Notes: generated by a model not told the origin, from the sequence alone. A stretch of DNA of 10,948 bases from Opitutales bacterium (GCA_007123395.1 SKLD01000133.1:1-10948); one strand, 5' to 3'. Positions 1 to 7,482 are shown, counted from the stretch's first letter. Translations and numbers: made by a program.

Positions 1-1721
1 GAGGAGGTGCCCACATCCGACCAGTCGCCGGTCCGCTCTTCCACCGAAACCTCCACATCCCCGTCGCCCGCCATAACAAGATATCCGATGTCCCGGTGCC
101 AGAACCATGCGGGCTTTTCCGCGACGCGTTCCGCGCCTTCTCCAGTCCAGTGAATGTTCGCCCCGTTTCCGTACCCTCCATGCACCGGGCCGGAAGCGCG
201 TGTCTGGTTCAGAGTGGTCCACACGCCCACGCGGTCCTCGGGATCGCTGTTGCGGAGGTCGCTCGCCAGCGCGACGACTCCCTCCTCCATGAAAAACCAG
301 CTCTTCCACCCCGTGAGCGAATCCACATCCAACCGCATCGCCGCAATTCCGAGACCGTCTTCCGCAAGAACCCCGGCGTAGTTCGCGCGTCCGGGCTCAC
401 CCGCCGTCACCGGGGGCTGCAGGTCCTCCGCTTGGCGCGCGGTCAATCCCGGCAGGCGCGCGTAATCCCACAAGGCAGGCAGATCATCGTATTCGTCGCC
501 GTGTACGAGAGTGAATTGAATCCCGTCGCCGAAATACCGGTTGCGGCGGCCCTCGTTGTTGAGGGCCTCATTGCGCCGCGTGCGTTCGGAGACAAGCCTC
601 ACCGACGTGTAGTAGCCGCGGCGGATGTGGGAAAGAAATTCTCCCACGGGGAATGCGCGTGTTCCGGCAAAATAGTTTTCGGGTGTCACCGCGTCTTCCT
701 CGATTCTTGCCAGCAAGCGGCTCAACTCTTCCGGATGGTCCGGGTCCATTTGAAGCAACCGCTGGATCACGCCAATGAAGCCGATCCCGAGCGAGGCGCT
801 TGGTGGTCGGCTGAGGGCCCGCCCCACCGCGTTGTAGTCAAACCAATTGCCGTAGGTCATGTGGCGCACGGCATCGAGCATCTGCCCCTCGATAAGTTCA
901 AGGGCGGACCGCTCAAGCTCCCAACGCGTGCCGTGCAGCAGGACGAGCGCGCGGCTGGCGGAATTTGCCAACTCCCTGCCATACGTGCCGTTGTGCAACT
1001 GCGGCCCGTGCGCAAGCATGGTTCCGTCCAGACGCCAGCCGTCGAGGGGCTCCTCACGCCCCACCAAACGGATGGCGCGCTCAAATCCCCGCTCCTTCAA
1101 CTGCTCCATGCGGCGGGCATTCCGCGCCATAATGGCCCCCACCATTGCATAATAACTCATGTCGGCGAGATTGGCGCCGTCGCCGCGAGGCGTGGTCTGT
1201 GAATAACTGTAGACGCGGTCGTGATAAGCGATCAGCTTGCGAAAGACCGCAGGATACTCCGCCTCCAGATAATTGCCCCACAGCGCCGTCACCGGACTGA
1301 TCTGCTCAGGAAAGCCGATATACGTCCACCACCAGTTGGAATCGAGATAATCCTCTGTAAGCCACCAATGGAGAGCCTTGACTGCTGGCGCCGGTGGCTC
1401 TGCCGCTTCGTTCGCGGACCACCGCGCAAGCACCACCACGCGGCGCAGATGTTCCCGGAAATCCTCCAAGCCATTGTAGTCCAGACCCGAAAACTCTCCG
1501 GTATCCTCAATCTTCCGCAGATACCGCTCAACCGGAACATCCGTCACCTCCTCTTGATAGGTGTTTCGCAAGCGTTCCTGTAAATGATCAAATTCACTCA
1601 TTGCCCGCCCCTTCTCCTCCGCGCCCGCACAAGCTCCCGAAAATAACAGTAGCAAAATGAGCATTCTCCGCCTAACGGACGAAATCCGCGAAAACCTAAT
1701 CCGGCGCATCCAAGACTTCAT
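1..1721 (-). CDS. Exported polysaccharide lyase family 8 (hyaluronate/chondroitin/xanthan lyase-like), C-terminus cut by window edge
   Basis: Family 8 lyases cleave uronic-acid-containing polysaccharides by beta-elimination outside the cytoplasm. About 573 codons are present and the frame runs off the left edge; family members are usually 700 residues or more, so the C-terminal beta-sandwich is missing. Visible signatures, numbered from the ATG at 1721: aromatic patch NWWWTYIGFP (129-138), GANLAD with the expected catalytic Asn184, DGTMLAHGPQLHNGTYG (232-248) with His238 and Tyr247 nine apart as in chondroitin AC lyase, VGRALSR with Arg301 and Arg305, and NNEGRRNRYFGDG (388-400) with Glu390. 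The active site therefore looks intact. Residues 1-19 are rich in Arg/Lys and precede the hydrophobic run MLILLLLFSG and an ACA|GA cleavage site, a good signal peptide; this is why I favour an outer start (1721 or 1709). The ATG at 1664 has an AGGCGGAGA ribosome site but would leave no basic n-region. The gene diverges from rhaA. The exact polysaccharide is unknown. Confidence 0.87.
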   Translation of the reverse strand, partial: MKSWMRRIRFSRISSVRRRMLILLLLFSGACAGAEEKGRAMSEFDHLQERLRNTYQEEVTDVPVERYLRKIEDTGEFSGLDYNGLEDFREHLRRVVVLARWSANEAAEPPAPAVKALHWWLTEDYLDSNWWWTYIGFPEQISPVTALWGNYLEAEYPAVFRKLIAYHDRVYSYSQTTPRGDGANLADMSYYAMVGAIMARNARRMEQLKERGFERAIRLVGREEPLDGWRLDGTMLAHGPQLHNGTYGRELANSASRALVLLHGTRWELERSALELIEGQMLDAVRHMTYGNWFDYNAVGRALSRPPSASLGIGFIGVIQRLLQMDPDHPEELSRLLARIEEDAVTPENYFAGTRAFPVGEFLSHIRRGYYTSVRLVSERTRRNEALNNEGRRNRYFGDGIQFTLVHGDEYDDLPALWDYARLPGLTARQAEDLQPPVTAGEPGRANYAGVLAEDGLGIAAMRLDVDSLTGWKSWFFMEEGVVALASDLRNSDPEDRVGVWTTLNQTRASGPVHGGYGNGANIHWTGEGAERVAEKPAWFWHRDIGYLVMAGDGDVEVSVEERTGDWSDVGTS

Positions 1722-1866
1722 GCGCCGAAGACAATCCACAAGAAAACGGTAACTCAAGCAAAATATGTCGGAATTGTCGTAATTTTATTTTTTTCAACAT
1801 TTTCAGCTACGAGACGGACCAGTTTCCGCTTGCCGCTCGCCCTATAGCATTGGAACACTGCCCGCC
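1722..1866. promoter_or_regulatory. Divergent intergenic region between the lyase and rhaA
   Basis: These 145 bases separate two divergently transcribed carbohydrate genes and must hold both promoters. The middle (about 1760-1808) is strikingly AT-rich against the GC-rich flanks and contains a tandem 9-base repeat, GTCGGAATT then GTCGTAATT (1767-1784), followed by a long T-rich stretch. I could not place a convincing -35/-10 pair for either gene, so only the region is called. A shared regulator binding here is inference. Confidence 0.4.
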
Positions 1867-3141
1867 ATGCCTGAACCCGCATCCGAACCCCAATCCTCAC
1901 TCTACAATTACGCCCGCGAGCGCTACAGCGCGCTGGGCGTCGACACCGAGGCCGCACTGGCGACGCTCGCGGAGACGCCCGTCTCCATGCATTGCTGGCA
2001 GGGTGACGATGTCGGGGGCTTCGAGGGCGCGGGGGACTCGGCCGGCTCGGGTATTCTCGCGACGGGCAACCAGCCGGGCCGGGCGACCAACTTTGACGAG
2101 TTGGTGAGTGACATCGTGGCGGCAGGGAACCTCATCCCCGGGCCGTTGCGCCTTAACCTCCACGCCATCTACGCCACGGACAACGCCGGCGGCGCCGACC
2201 GCGACATGCTCACGGCGGAGCACTTCCGCTCGTGGATCGACTGGGCCAAAGCGGCCGGCTGGGGCATCGACTTCAACCCCACCTGCTTCGCCCACCCGCG
2301 CGCCGCCGACGGCTTCACCCTCGCCCACCGCGATCCCGCCGTGCGCCGCTTCTGGGTCGACCACTGCATCGCCGCCCGCCGCATCGGCGCCGTCATCGGC
2401 CGCGAGCTGGGCAAGCCCGTCGTCAACAACATCTGGATCCCGGACGGCTACAAGGACACCCCCGCCGACCGCGCCGCGCCCCGCGCGCGCCTCCTCGAGT
2501 CGCTCGAAGCCGTTTTCGCCGCGGATGTCGCCCGCGAGTGGAATATCGACGCCGTGGAAAGCAAGCTCTTCGGCATCGGCGTGGAATCCTACACCGCCGG
2601 TTCCCACGAGTTCTATCTCGCCTTCGCCGCAAAGCACCAAGTCGGCCTCTGCCTCGACGCCGGACATTTCCACCCCACCGAGTCCGTCGCCGACAAAATC
2701 TCCGCCGTCCTCCTCTTCGTCCCGCACCTCCTACTCCACGTCTCGCGCGGCGTGCGCTGGGACAGCGACCACGTCGTCGCCCTCGACGACCCCACGCGCG
2801 ACATGCTCGCCGAGGTGGCAGGGAGCGGCGCGCTCGACCGCATCTCCATCGGCATGGATTTCTTCGATGCCAGCATCAACCGCATCGCGGCATGGGCCAT
2901 CGGCGCGCGCAACACCAAGAAAGCGCTCCTGCAGGGACTCCTCCTCCCGCGCAAGCGCCTCGAAGAAGCGGAAAACACGGGCGACTTCGGCACCCGCCTC
3001 GCCCTCCTCGAAGACGCCAAGGGCCTCCCGTGGAACCTCGTCTGGGAGGAATTCTGCCGCCGCCAGGACACCCCCGCCGACGGTGAGTGGATGGACAGCG
3101 TCCGCAACTACGAAAAGGACGTCCTCGCCAAGCGGGGCTGA
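1867..3141 (+). CDS. rhaA: L-rhamnose isomerase
   Basis: This cytoplasmic, metal-dependent TIM-barrel enzyme (EC 5.3.1.14) converts L-rhamnose to L-rhamnulose, the first step of the phosphorylating rhamnose pathway. The 424-residue length is normal for RhaA. Recognisable blocks run end to end: VSMHCWQGDDVGGFEG (39-54), LNLHAIYA (96-103), DFNPTCFAHPRAADG (135-149), NNIWIPDGYKDTPADR (187-202), VESKLFGIGVESY (230-242), GSHEFYLAF (245-253), CLDAGHFHPTE (262-272), HVSRGVRWDSDHVV (291-304) and GMDFFDASINR (329-339). The metal and substrate ligands known from E. coli RhaA appear as Glu231, Asp264, His267, His291, Asp299, Asp301 and Asp331, all offset by three residues, so the active site is complete. 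The start at 1867 fits the family N-terminus (LYNYARERYSALGVD). No rhamnulokinase or aldolase follows: the gene ends facing the fucosidase. Some RhaA enzymes accept other aldoses, so the natural substrate could be broader. Confidence 0.97.
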   Translation: MPEPASEPQSSLYNYARERYSALGVDTEAALATLAETPVSMHCWQGDDVGGFEGAGDSAGSGILATGNQPGRATNFDELVSDIVAAGNLIPGPLRLNLHAIYATDNAGGADRDMLTAEHFRSWIDWAKAAGWGIDFNPTCFAHPRAADGFTLAHRDPAVRRFWVDHCIAARRIGAVIGRELGKPVVNNIWIPDGYKDTPADRAAPRARLLESLEAVFAADVAREWNIDAVESKLFGIGVESYTAGSHEFYLAFAAKHQVGLCLDAGHFHPTESVADKISAVLLFVPHLLLHVSRGVRWDSDHVVALDDPTRDMLAEVAGSGALDRISIGMDFFDASINRIAAWAIGARNTKKALLQGLLLPRKRLEEAENTGDFGTRLALLEDAKGLPWNLVWEEFCRRQDTPADGEWMDSVRNYEKDVLAKRG

Positions 3142-3289
3142 GCGGTCCAAGAACGGGGTCTCCAAACACCGCTTCATAGGCCGATTCAAGCAAACCCGGC
3201 CCCAGTTACCGCAACTGAAGGTGTTGCACAGACGGACGCGGGTCTCGTCGCATGGCAGGAAGGGAATTTCGGCGAAATGATCGAGGGAG

Positions 3290-4789
3290 TTATTTTCTCT
3301 CCTCCGTCGGTGTACTGCGGGTTTTCAAATCACAATACAGCGCCAGTTCAGAGATGGCCGGGCACACTGGAGCCGATACCACACGGAACCGCACCCGGCT
3401 CGTGGTGCAGATTTGACCTCGAATTAGGCGGCGAGAGCCGATTGCCTGCTCGCAGCACCATTGTTTCCATGCGCCACTTGCCTCGACATCCAAAGCAAAC
3501 CGGTCAATTCGTTGACCTAACGGAAGAAACTCCCTGAGCTGTAAAATATTGAACGTAACGGTCTTTGGGAACTCGAGTATAAGCTCGGCAGGAGCATTAG
3601 CATCATCATCGGTGGACCAGTAAGTTTCCGGATTCCCGTCAATCGCATTTTCAGCTGCAAAAATCTGGCTGCCGCCTCTTATGTTGCTGGCACTGCAGCG
3701 AGCTTCCTGCGCCAAGTTAAGGCTGAATATTTGCTCCAGGCGAGATTGGAAAATCTTCAGGCTTGCGACGTCTTTTTCATGAATCAGTCCACGACGATCC
3801 GGCGGTAAATTCAAAAGAAGGGACGCGCCGCGACCGACTGATTGAAAATACAGATCGATGAGTTCATCAGGTGTTCGAACTTTATCATCTTCGGATGCGT
3901 GATAGAACCAGCCTGGACGAATTGACACATCACATTCTGCTGGCAACCAAGAACATCCATGCCGGTGCCCTGATGTTAACATAGCTGTCGGGGAATCCCA
4001 AGCTCCGACCATGTTGTCATTGAGACTGGTCTTCGGCGATGTTTTGCGTCTTTCAGATAAGAGACGGCCTTTGTCTATGGTTGCCCAACAGGGCTCACCC
4101 GCTATGCCGTCCTCATTGCCTATCCAGCGAATATCTGGACCAGTGTCGCTGAAAATGACTGCATTCGGTTGGTTTCTGCGGACGATTTCGTAAGTTGAAT
4201 CCCAATCGTAGTAGGTCTCCCGGTCAATGCTTCTTGTCTCGTTGGCGCCGCCGTAATAACCGTCACCACCGTTGGCACCGTCGAACCATACCTCAAACAG
4301 CTCACCGTATTGAGTGGTCAATTCGTGCAGTTGGTTTCGGAAATATTCAATGTATTTTGGACCGCCGTAGTCGGGGTGATTTCGGTCCCAAGGTGATAAA
4401 TAAATGCCGAAGCCAATCTGATGGTTGCCGCATGCTTCCGAAATACTGCGGACTACGTCGCCTTTTCCCCGAAGCCAGGAGCTGTTCTTGACTGAATGCT
4501 CAGTGTAAATTGAGGGCCAGAGACAGAATCCATCATGATGCTTGCAAGTAAGTATCAATCCTTTCATACCGGCTTCTGCTGCAGTGCGAACGATTTGATC
4601 CGCATCAAAAGCGGTTGGTGCAAAAATCCCTGCGGATTCATCTCCATATCCCCATTCCCTGCCGGTGAAAGTATTTACAGAGAAATGAATGAAACCGTAA
4701 AATTCCCGCTTATGCCAAGCCAGTTGACGGGGGGTGGGGACGGGGCCAAAAGCTTGCAGGTTGGTAGGTGAGAGTTCAGATTGGTTCAT
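3290..4789 (-). CDS. Alpha-L-fucosidase (GH29) with C-terminal F5/8 type C-like domain
   Basis: The protein (499 residues) should release alpha-linked L-fucose by a retaining mechanism. The GH29 barrel covers about residues 12-350: WHKREFYGFIHFSVNTFT (25-42), LTCKHHDGFCLWPS (80-93) with the paired histidines, GFGIYLSPWDRN (126-137), the nucleophile motif EVWFDGANGG (166-175, Asp170), WLPAECDVSIRPGWFYH (281-297) and GASLLLNLPPDRRG (321-334). Residues about 365-487 contain NAIDGNPETYWSTDDD and a beta-rich tail, typical of a discoidin/CBM32-like sugar-binding module. The nucleophile-plus-SIRPGWFYH pattern suggests the GH29-B type, which prefers branched substrates; that is inference. No signal peptide is seen, so it probably acts in the cytoplasm. 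GGGAAAG lies shortly before the ATG. It converges on rhaA. Base composition is clearly lower in GC than its neighbours (29 of 60 bases at 4021-4080 against 45 of 60 at 2341-2400), which with the adjacent transposase remnant suggests acquisition by transfer. Confidence 0.94.
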   Translation of the reverse strand: MNQSELSPTNLQAFGPVPTPRQLAWHKREFYGFIHFSVNTFTGREWGYGDESAGIFAPTAFDADQIVRTAAEAGMKGLILTCKHHDGFCLWPSIYTEHSVKNSSWLRGKGDVVRSISEACGNHQIGFGIYLSPWDRNHPDYGGPKYIEYFRNQLHELTTQYGELFEVWFDGANGGDGYYGGANETRSIDRETYYDWDSTYEIVRRNQPNAVIFSDTGPDIRWIGNEDGIAGEPCWATIDKGRLLSERRKTSPKTSLNDNMVGAWDSPTAMLTSGHRHGCSWLPAECDVSIRPGWFYHASEDDKVRTPDELIDLYFQSVGRGASLLLNLPPDRRGLIHEKDVASLKIFQSRLEQIFSLNLAQEARCSASNIRGGSQIFAAENAIDGNPETYWSTDDDANAPAELILEFPKTVTFNILQLREFLPLGQRIDRFALDVEASGAWKQWCCEQAIGSRRLIRGQICTTSRVRFRVVSAPVCPAISELALYCDLKTRSTPTEERK

Positions 4790-5175
4790 ATAGTCTTTCC
4801 CATTTGTAAAATACGCTTACCGAAGCCTGTATGTCCTCAATCTGCCCCTGCAATCAGTTGCTGCCGTTGATGAATTGAGGCGATGACTTTGTTACGAGGC
4901 TGTGCATTAGGTTTCCCACGTCATTTGCCGGACGAATCCTGCTGCAAAGTTGATCGCATCCAGAACGATAAAAGGCGCCAAAGTCAAATCACCTTATGCG
5001 ACTTTATCGCCGCGATTACGCAACACATCCCCGACAAGAGTTTCCAGCTTGTGCGTTGCTACGGCTGGAACTCGAACAAGATGCCCAAGCATGAGGAGGG
5101 CACAATAGGTGAATCTTTCAATGCTCCAAAAAAATCAGGGAAGACCTTGCGCCGCGCCCGCGGAACCCCCGGCGC
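4790..5175. other. 386-base low-GC gap between fucosidase and peroxiredoxin
   Basis: This stretch lies upstream of the fucosidase start and downstream of the peroxiredoxin stop. Apart from the transposase remnant in its right half I see no intact gene. The left part (4790-4882) should contain the fucosidase promoter, but I could not find a clear -35/-10 pair. GC-rich sequence resumes near 5150, which would be the edge of the acquired segment. Confidence 0.5.
4883..5110 (+). pseudogene. Remnant of an IS91-family (Y2/HUH-type) transposase
   Basis: The plus-strand frame opened by the ATG at 4883 encodes, at 5000-5083, DFIAAITQHIPDKSFQLVRC followed by YGWNSNKM. This closely resembles the conserved segment of IS91-type transposases that reads like DFIAxITQHIPDKxFQLVRYYGWYSN. 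In intact members it sits well inside a protein of several hundred residues; here neither the upstream DNA-binding and catalytic parts nor the downstream part is present, and the sequence becomes unrecognisable on both sides. I therefore read it as a decayed fragment, not a gene; the exact limits are approximate. It lies directly upstream of the low-GC fucosidase and shares its lower GC, so it may mark how that gene arrived. The match is from memory of the family, not a search. Confidence 0.62.
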
Positions 5176-5673
5176 TTAACCCGCGTTTTCTTCCAACCAG
5201 CGCAAGACCTCCGGGGCGTGGCTTTCGCTGCCCGCCGCTTTGGGCCAGTGCGCGGTAATTTTTCCGTCCGGGCCGATGACAAAGGTCTCACGCGAGATGC
5301 CCATGTATTTGCGCCCGTACATCGACTTCTCCTTCCACACACCGAAGGCCTCGGCCACGGTGTGATCCTCGTCCGCGAGGAGGGGAAAACCGAGGTTGTG
5401 CTTGGCTGCAAACTTGGCCTTGGAGGCGCTGTCGAGCGCGGACGCCCCCAGCACCGCCGCGCCGGAAGCCGTAAATTCCTTCGCTGTGTCGCGAAAGCCG
5501 CAGGCTTCCTTTGTGCAACCGGGGGTGGCGTCTTTCGGGTACCAGAAGAGAACGACATACCGCCCGGCGTAGTCTGCGTTCCGGTGCCGTTTACCGTCCT
5601 GGTCCGGCAAGTCAAAGGCGGGTGCTTCCGCGCCGATCATCGGAGAAGTGTTTTCATTCTGCTTTTTGGCCAT
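5176..5673 (-). CDS. bcp: Thioredoxin-dependent thiol peroxidase, Bcp/PrxQ-type peroxiredoxin
   Basis: The cytoplasmic enzyme reduces hydrogen peroxide and organic hydroperoxides using thioredoxin. With the ATG at 5673 the protein has 165 residues, close to the usual Bcp size (about 155). Visible elements are the N-terminal GAEAPAFDLPDQDG (14-27), the active-site block YPKDATPGCTKEACGFRD (45-62) with peroxidatic Cys53 and the resolving Cys58 five residues later (the arrangement of E. coli Bcp), VLGASALDSASKAKFAAKHN (74-93), FPLLADED (96-103) and the GISRETFVIGPDGK segment (125-138) with conserved Arg128. A longer form starting at a TTG at 5709 is possible, but its extra residues (MTRRAPRQPSPA) do not match the family. 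It lies downstream of the sulfatase on the same strand with a hairpin between them, so it is probably transcribed separately. Its role is general oxidative defence, not sugar use. Confidence 0.95.
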   Translation of the reverse strand: MAKKQNENTSPMIGAEAPAFDLPDQDGKRHRNADYAGRYVVLFWYPKDATPGCTKEACGFRDTAKEFTASGAAVLGASALDSASKAKFAAKHNLGFPLLADEDHTVAEAFGVWKEKSMYGRKYMGISRETFVIGPDGKITAHWPKAAGSESHAPEVLRWLEENAG

Positions 5674-5723
5674 AGCCGGAGAAGGTTGCCGGGGGGCGCG
5701 CCGCGTCAAGCCGCGATGGCGTT

Positions 5724-5735
5724 CGGGAATTCCCG
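5724..5735. promoter_or_regulatory. Perfect 12-base palindrome upstream of the peroxiredoxin
   Basis: CGGGAATTCCCG is a perfect inverted repeat lying about 50 bases upstream of the peroxiredoxin ATG at 5673, inside the short gap after the sulfatase. The position is right for an operator overlapping a promoter, but no regulator is encoded nearby and no promoter boxes are obvious, so this may be chance in GC-rich DNA. Confidence 0.25.
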
Positions 5736-5757
5736 GCCAAAACTATAAGCGCACCCC

Positions 5758-5775
5758 GCCCCGCCGCGGCGGAGC
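5758..5775 (-). terminator. Possible terminator hairpin after the sulfatase
   Basis: Read on the minus strand, GCTCCGC-CGCG-GCGGGGC forms a seven-pair stem (one G-U pair) with a four-base loop, beginning eight bases after the sulfatase stop. A T-run (TTTT) occurs only about 14 bases further on, so it is not a classic intrinsic terminator. It also partly overlaps a 12-base GC palindrome at 5761-5772. Confidence 0.35.
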
Positions 5776-5782
5776 TTCCGGA

Positions 5783-7285
5783 TCAGCGATAGACCGGACG
5801 CCACGGGGCACGACGGTTGATTTCCTCGCGCAGGAGGCGGTGCATCAAGCTCTCCCGCGTGCGGCGGTGAGCCGGGTCTTTCCACAAGTTGCGCACTTGG
5901 TGCGGGTCGTCTCGCCGGTGGTAGAGTTCTCCGTCCTCGAATGAAGAGTAGTAGACCAGCTTGTAGTCGCCCTCGATGAAGATGCGCTGATTGAACGGAC
6001 CGTCATGCGGGCGTTCCTCGATGACGAGGCAATCACGCGCCTGCCCAGCCTCGCCCCGCCAGCATGCGAGTTGGTCCACGCCTTCGAAGGACGGGTGCCG
6101 CGCCACCCCCGCCGCCGCGCAAAAGGTTGGCGCGAGGTCGACGAGGCTCTGCAGGGCGTCGCTGCGGCGCCCCGGCGGGATGTGGCCGGGCCAGGCCGCG
6201 ATGAACGGCACATTGACGCATTCTTCGTAGGGGAAGACGCCCTTCCACCAGAAGCCGTGGTCGCCGAGGAGGTCGCCGTGGTCCGAGCTGAAGACGATGA
6301 TCGTGTTCTCCCGCATGCCGAGTCGGTCGAGAGCGGCGAGGATTTCCCCGATGTATTTATCCATCAACGACACCATGCCGTAGTAGACCGCCGCACTCTC
6401 CCGCGTGCGGCGTTCGTCGAGCGGCAGCGCGCTTGTGTTGAAGGGACCGTCGATCTCCGGATGGCTGTAGCGCGCGGCGTAGTCGCCGGGGTTGCGCAAA
6501 GTCTCGTTATAGAACGGCGGCTTGTCCGCGAAGCACTCCGGCTCACCCGGTTTGAAGCCGAAAGACGGCATCTTCTGCGGATCATACATGGAGGCCCACG
6601 GCTCGGGGGCAAAATACGGATTATGCGGGTCCTGAAAATTCGACCAGATGTAGAAGGGCCGCCCCTCGTCCGCCGCGCGCTCCATCGCCTGAACCGTCGT
6701 CTCCGCCACCCAGCGGCTGTTGTGGTATTCCTCGGGTAAATCCCACGCACCGTAGTCGTAGTAGCCGGTCTTGCCGAAATAGCGGCCGGTATCGACACCC
6801 CGGTCCTCCAGCCACACGCCGTAGTGCATGCCGCAGGCGTGCGCCTCGGTGGAGTGCCCCACGTTGAGGTCGGCGTGCTCGAAGCCATACCACGGCCCGC
6901 GGAACGAACGCCAGTAGTCCCGCAGATGAATGCGCGGGGTCGCCTCCGGACTGCCGGGTTGGTGACACGGATTCACATGGCTCTTGCCGATCATGTGCGT
7001 GTAGTAGCCGGCCCCGCGCAGTATGTCGGCGACAAGCGGCGAATGGTCCATGCGCAGCGCGGCGTTGTTGTGCGCCGCGCGGTGGCTCGACGGATACTGC
7101 CCCGTCATGAGGCTCGCACGGCAGGGCAGACAGACCGGCGTCGGCGGATACGCAGAGGAAAAAAGCGTGCCCGAGGCCGCCAACGCGTCGAGATTCGGCG
7201 TGCGGATGACCGGATTAACCGCTCCCAGCGTGTCCGCGCGCTGCTGGTCCGAAAGGAGGAAGAGGATATTGGGTTTAGGGATCAT
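5783..7285 (-). CDS. Formylglycine-dependent sulfatase, S1 family, no signal peptide
   Basis: S1 sulfatases hydrolyse sulfate esters from sugars using a formylglycine made from an active-site Cys. The protein has 500 residues from the ATG at 7285. Signatures: KPNILFLLSDQQRADTLG (3-20) with metal ligand Asp13, the modification motif CLPCRASLMTG (52-62; Cys52 and Arg56), IGKSH (99-103), FQDPHNPYFAPEP (217-229, His221), FSSDHGDLLGDHGFWWKG (332-349) with Asp335, His336 and Lys348, and a C-terminal DYKLVYYSS...GELY...DDPHQVRNL block. The fourth motif position is Cys instead of the more common Ser or Ala, which is tolerated in the family. A TTG at 7339 would add 18 residues that do not form a signal peptide; the ATG is preferred because the family starts just before PNILF. 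Without export the enzyme would act in the cytoplasm and need a cytoplasmic maturase, not seen here. The substrate cannot be read from sequence alone; uronidase and fucosidase neighbours suggest sulfated oligosaccharides. Confidence 0.94.
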   Translation of the reverse strand: MIPKPNILFLLSDQQRADTLGAVNPVIRTPNLDALAASGTLFSSAYPPTPVCLPCRASLMTGQYPSSHRAAHNNAALRMDHSPLVADILRGAGYYTHMIGKSHVNPCHQPGSPEATPRIHLRDYWRSFRGPWYGFEHADLNVGHSTEAHACGMHYGVWLEDRGVDTGRYFGKTGYYDYGAWDLPEEYHNSRWVAETTVQAMERAADEGRPFYIWSNFQDPHNPYFAPEPWASMYDPQKMPSFGFKPGEPECFADKPPFYNETLRNPGDYAARYSHPEIDGPFNTSALPLDERRTRESAAVYYGMVSLMDKYIGEILAALDRLGMRENTIIVFSSDHGDLLGDHGFWWKGVFPYEECVNVPFIAAWPGHIPPGRRSDALQSLVDLAPTFCAAAGVARHPSFEGVDQLACWRGEAGQARDCLVIEERPHDGPFNQRIFIEGDYKLVYYSSFEDGELYHRRDDPHQVRNLWKDPAHRRTRESLMHRLLREEINRRAPWRPVYR

Positions 7286-7456
7286 CGCGGATATCGTCCA
7301 AAGCTCACGCACGCAGGTAAAGGCCAAAGCCCTCCGCAATGCCTCCCGTTCTGTCCAGTTTCTTTTATCTCCGAGCTATTTGCCCCTAATTCGAATAATA
7401 CACAAAGAGAGAAATAAAACGAATTTCATTAATGCGCCTCACTTTACCACTCTGCG
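7286..7456. promoter_or_regulatory. AT-rich leader upstream of the sulfatase
   Basis: Between the dehydrogenase hairpin and the sulfatase start lies a segment whose core (about 7360-7435) is AT-rich. It contains the perfect palindrome ATTCGAAT (7389-7396) and a wider inverted repeat AATTCG (7388-7393) / CGAATT (7420-7425). This is the probable promoter/operator region of the sulfatase and argues that it can be transcribed independently of the dehydrogenase. No clear promoter boxes were identified. Confidence 0.35.
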
Positions 7457-7482
7457 GGAAGGCGGCGCATCCGCTGCCTTCC
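7457..7482 (-). terminator. Hairpin just after the dehydrogenase stop codon
   Basis: GGAAGGCGGC (7457-7466) and GCTGCCTTCC (7473-7482) form a ten-position stem with one mismatch (A-C in the minus-strand RNA) and a six-base loop. It begins five bases beyond the dehydrogenase stop. No U-run follows on the minus strand, so it may be a weak terminator or an mRNA 3'-end stabiliser. Confidence 0.4.

Noticed and set aside
96..1202. Long plus-strand open frame of 368 codons
   Set aside because: It is antisense to the lyase, whose minus-strand protein shows ordered PL8 motifs and catalytic residues; the plus-strand product resembles nothing and is rich in Arg, His and Pro as expected from a GC-rich shadow frame.
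1897..3280. Overlapping long frames across rhaA on both strands (for example 1897-2727 minus and 2108-3280 plus)
   Set aside because: rhaA matches its family over the full length; the others are low-complexity shadow translations caused by high GC content.
3142..3289. Gap between rhaA and the fucosidase examined for a terminator or a second transposase scar
   Set aside because: Only a weak five-pair stem (CAGTT/AACTG at 3203-3217) was found, without a U-run; translation in all frames gave nothing recognisable.
6005..6739. Plus-strand frame opposite the sulfatase
   Set aside because: Antisense shadow of a gene with intact S1 sulfatase motifs; no recognisable domain. The same applies to 7875-8489 opposite the dehydrogenase and 9672-10229 opposite the GH2 gene.
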